From Ceratotherium simum simum (Eukaryota > Chordata > Mammalia > Perissodactyla > Rhinocerotidae), in the NCBI RefSeq assembly GCF_000283155.1, contig NW_004454179.1:9639723-9703722 (forward strand): 64,000 nucleotides of DNA. The letters run 5' to 3'. A program made the position numbers and the translations under genes. Positions 61,908-64,000 of the stretch are shown here, piece after piece (the first letter of the stretch is position 1; each line of letters begins with the position of its first letter). The notes beneath the pieces were generated by a model. The model did no database searches. It saw only the letters and a list, made by a program, of their open reading frames with translations, and was not told where the DNA came from.

Positions 61908-62115
61908 ACGTGGATGTTTGGGTTGTTTCCACTTTTTGGCAATTGTGAATAATGCTGCCATGAACATTCATGTACAAGTCTTTGTGTGGACATATGTTTT
62001 CACTTCCCTTGGGTAGATACCTAGTAGCTGAACTGCTGGGTCATAAGGTAAGTCTATGCTTAACTTTTTCAGAAACTACTAAACTGTTTCCAACATGGCT
62101 GCACCATGGAACACC

Positions 62116-63009
62116 CCCGTTTTTAAAATTTAGTGTCCTTGCTTATCTTTCTTCTGAGCAATCTCAACCACATGCTTACACTTCAAATTTTTCTGTTCAC
62201 ACTTCAAATTTTATCATTTATTTGGTCATATATTCACTTATTTATTCATCCATTTAGTCAACCAACATTCATTCAAGTCCCTCTTTGATGGACTCTCTGG
62301 TAGAAACTGGGGAAAGAGATAATGAGACATTACTCTAGCCTTCTAGGAATTCATACATGAATTATACATAGTCATATATGGGGAAATAGATATATACATA
62401 AATACATGAATAACTGAAATATATACAGCAATAGAATAGAGAGATGTTCAAAGGCCCTTGCAAAATTGAAATTCCATTTAATGTTTTGTGTGGCATTGGA
62501 GAAGGGGAATAGTGTCCACCAGAGCCCTGTGGACTGAGAGAATAGCACCCAAACTGGTGGCCATTCCTGGAAGTAGGGTGAATGTTTTGATGTTGGGCAG
62601 CTAAAAATTCACAGGTGTACTACCACTCTCATATTTTTCTAAGAAATCTTTATTGTTCTCAGATTTCTTTATTTTTCATGACATCTGCTCATATTTTATT
62701 CTTAGACATCATTAAGAACATAATATTATTTTGAAGCACTCTTAAGTGTCCTACATCAGTTACATCCAGTGGAAAACATTTATCTGATTTTTCAGTTTGG
62801 AGTTTGATTTTTCAGTTCTATGAGATACTGATTTTCCTTATGTTTCCAGGGATTTTTCACTACTTGCTTATTTGTATCAATATAGGTCTTAACTGTCCGT
62901 ATTAACAGCTGTGTTAATTTACCTATCAGTATTACCACTTACACTGAGTCATTAGTTAGGCAGGCAGGTAAGGACTTCCCTTAACAGAAGGTTCCCATAA
63001 ACAGGGTTA
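62116..63009. other. CPN1 intron 2, unassigned
   Basis: No recognised repeat except a short ATTCACTTATTTATTCATCC-type L2-like scrap near 62230-62280. Confidence 0.45.
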
Positions 63010-63515
63010 CTGGTATATTCATTTCCTATTATTGCTATAAGAAACTACCACAAACTTAGTGGCTTAAAATAGCATGAGTTTATTATCTTTTGGCGTTTTG
63101 GAGATCAGAAGACTGAAATGTGTCTCACAGGACTAAAATCAAGGTGTTAGCAGCGCTGTTCCTTCCAAAGGCTCTGGGGAATCTGTTTCCAGCTTCTAGA
63201 GGCTGCCCACATTCCTTGGCTCATGGTCCCTCTGTCATCTTCAAAGCCAGCAGCATAACATCTTCAAATCTCTTCTGACTCTGACCTTCTGCCTCCTTCT
63301 TCACATCTAAAGGACCCTTGTGATTACACTGGGCCCACCCAAATAATCCAGGATATTTTAAGGTCAGTTGCCTACCAACCTTAATTCCATCTGCAATCTT
63401 AATTCCCCTTTACCATGTAACATAACATACTCACATGGGATTAGGGACATCTTCGACTTTCCAGGGACTAGGACTTTGACATCTTTGGGGGAGGGGCATT
63501 ATTCTGCCTTACCTA
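63010..63515 (-). mobile_element. MaLR-like LTR
   Basis: On minus, GGCAGAATAATGCCCCTCCC, TGCAGATGGAATTAAGGTTG, GGGTGGGCCCAGTGTAATCA and TTTAAGCCACTAAGTTTGTG give the full order from 5' to 3'. Confidence 0.8.
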
Positions 63516-64000
63516 CAGGCAGCTTTAAAGTTTGGTGGCCAGGTCTTCCCTCTGTAGCCATGCAGGCAGGTTTCCTCTGGATATGGCCAGTAGCTCTGGA
63601 AGTTTGAGAACCTGATGGGTCCTCTCTTGGATTCAGGTTCAAGATCTGCTCCCTCTGAACAAGTACACAGCAGGTGAGCAGAAGTGACTGGCTCCCCAGA
63701 TACGGCTCTAGGATTTAGTGGGCTGGCAAGGGTTTTCCCCACTTCCTTCCACTCCACCTCATCCCACAAAAGATGTGGGCAGGTCTGAATGCTTCTCCAG
63801 TTTCCCCATTGCAATACAGGGAAGGGCCAATAGAAGGGGAGCAGCCAGGGTGGGGTTCTCCCCCACACCTCTTTCGAATTTTCCTGCTCTTTTGGAAACT
63901 GAAGTCTTGAGGCATGGTAGTGTGTACCTCTCTGATTTCCAGTGGAGGGGCAAAGTTTTCCTTTTTCATTTGTTGAGTCATGTCAACACGAAGTTGTGAG
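63516..64000. other. Unassigned, open frames on both strands
   Basis: The minus strand has 119- and 88-codon open frames and the plus strand one of 93. None matches CPN1 exon 2 or any family I know. The region may be part of a LINE 5' region or ERV cut by the window edge. Confidence 0.4.

Larger units (their letters stand above)
60785..62115 (-). mobile_element. L1 3' end, antisense, split by ERE and MaLR LTR (CPN1 intron 2)
   Basis: Three pieces (60785-61050, 61301-61454, 61908-62115) read in continuous antisense L1 3' UTR-to-ORF2 order, for example TTTAAGTGTACAATTCAATG, then TATGGATTTACTACATTTTG, then CAATTGTGAATAATGCTGCC. Confidence 0.85.

Overview
This is vertebrate nuclear DNA from a mammal, most likely a perissodactyl (horse, rhinoceros or tapir group). 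The main evidence is at least 21 copies of a tRNA-Ser-like SINE of the equine repetitive element (ERE) type. These copies begin GGGCCGGCCCCGTGG, carry A-box and B-box promoter sequence, and many have visible target-site duplications. LINE-1, LINE-2, MIR, MaLR-type LTRs and small DNA transposons fill much of the remainder. Three N runs (8925-9024, 28959-29378, 47124-47473) show that this is a draft assembly. There are no bacterial-style genes or operons.

One protein-coding gene can be reconstructed with confidence: CPN1, the catalytic chain of plasma carboxypeptidase N, on the minus strand. Seven coding exons, corresponding to exons 3-9 of the nine-exon human gene, lie between 60528 and 44881. 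All have AG/GT junctions and matching phases, and together they give 952 bp of uninterrupted reading frame ending in TGA. Exons 1-2, with the signal peptide and the first two zinc ligands, must lie beyond the right edge. The introns hold ERE, L1, L2, MIR and MER5-like insertions.

Layout: 1-6.8 kb is mostly unassigned sequence with one ERE and L1 3' fragments. 6.8-12.6 kb is a minus-strand L1 composite broken by three EREs, another L1 fragment and a MaLR-like LTR. 12.7-28.7 kb is intergenic or intronic sequence with MIR, L2, ERE and a plus-strand L1 (22.1-24.8 kb). 28.74-29.5 kb is a CpG island interrupted by a 420-bp gap, a candidate promoter that may belong to the neighbouring gene. 29.9-41.3 kb is repeat-rich. 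41.9-42.9 kb is an L2 copy hosting a GC-rich minisatellite. 44.1-44.6 kb is an ERV-type solo LTR immediately downstream of CPN1. 44.9-60.5 kb is CPN1. 60.5-64 kb is CPN1 intron 2 with L1, ERE and MaLR insertions.

The most distinctive features are a roughly 780-bp near-identical duplication (39845-40625 and 46154-46940) flanking the CPN1 terminal exon, and the 18/21-bp minisatellite at 42076-42468. I found no sign of an undescribed gene system. All repeat family names come from recognition without a database search.
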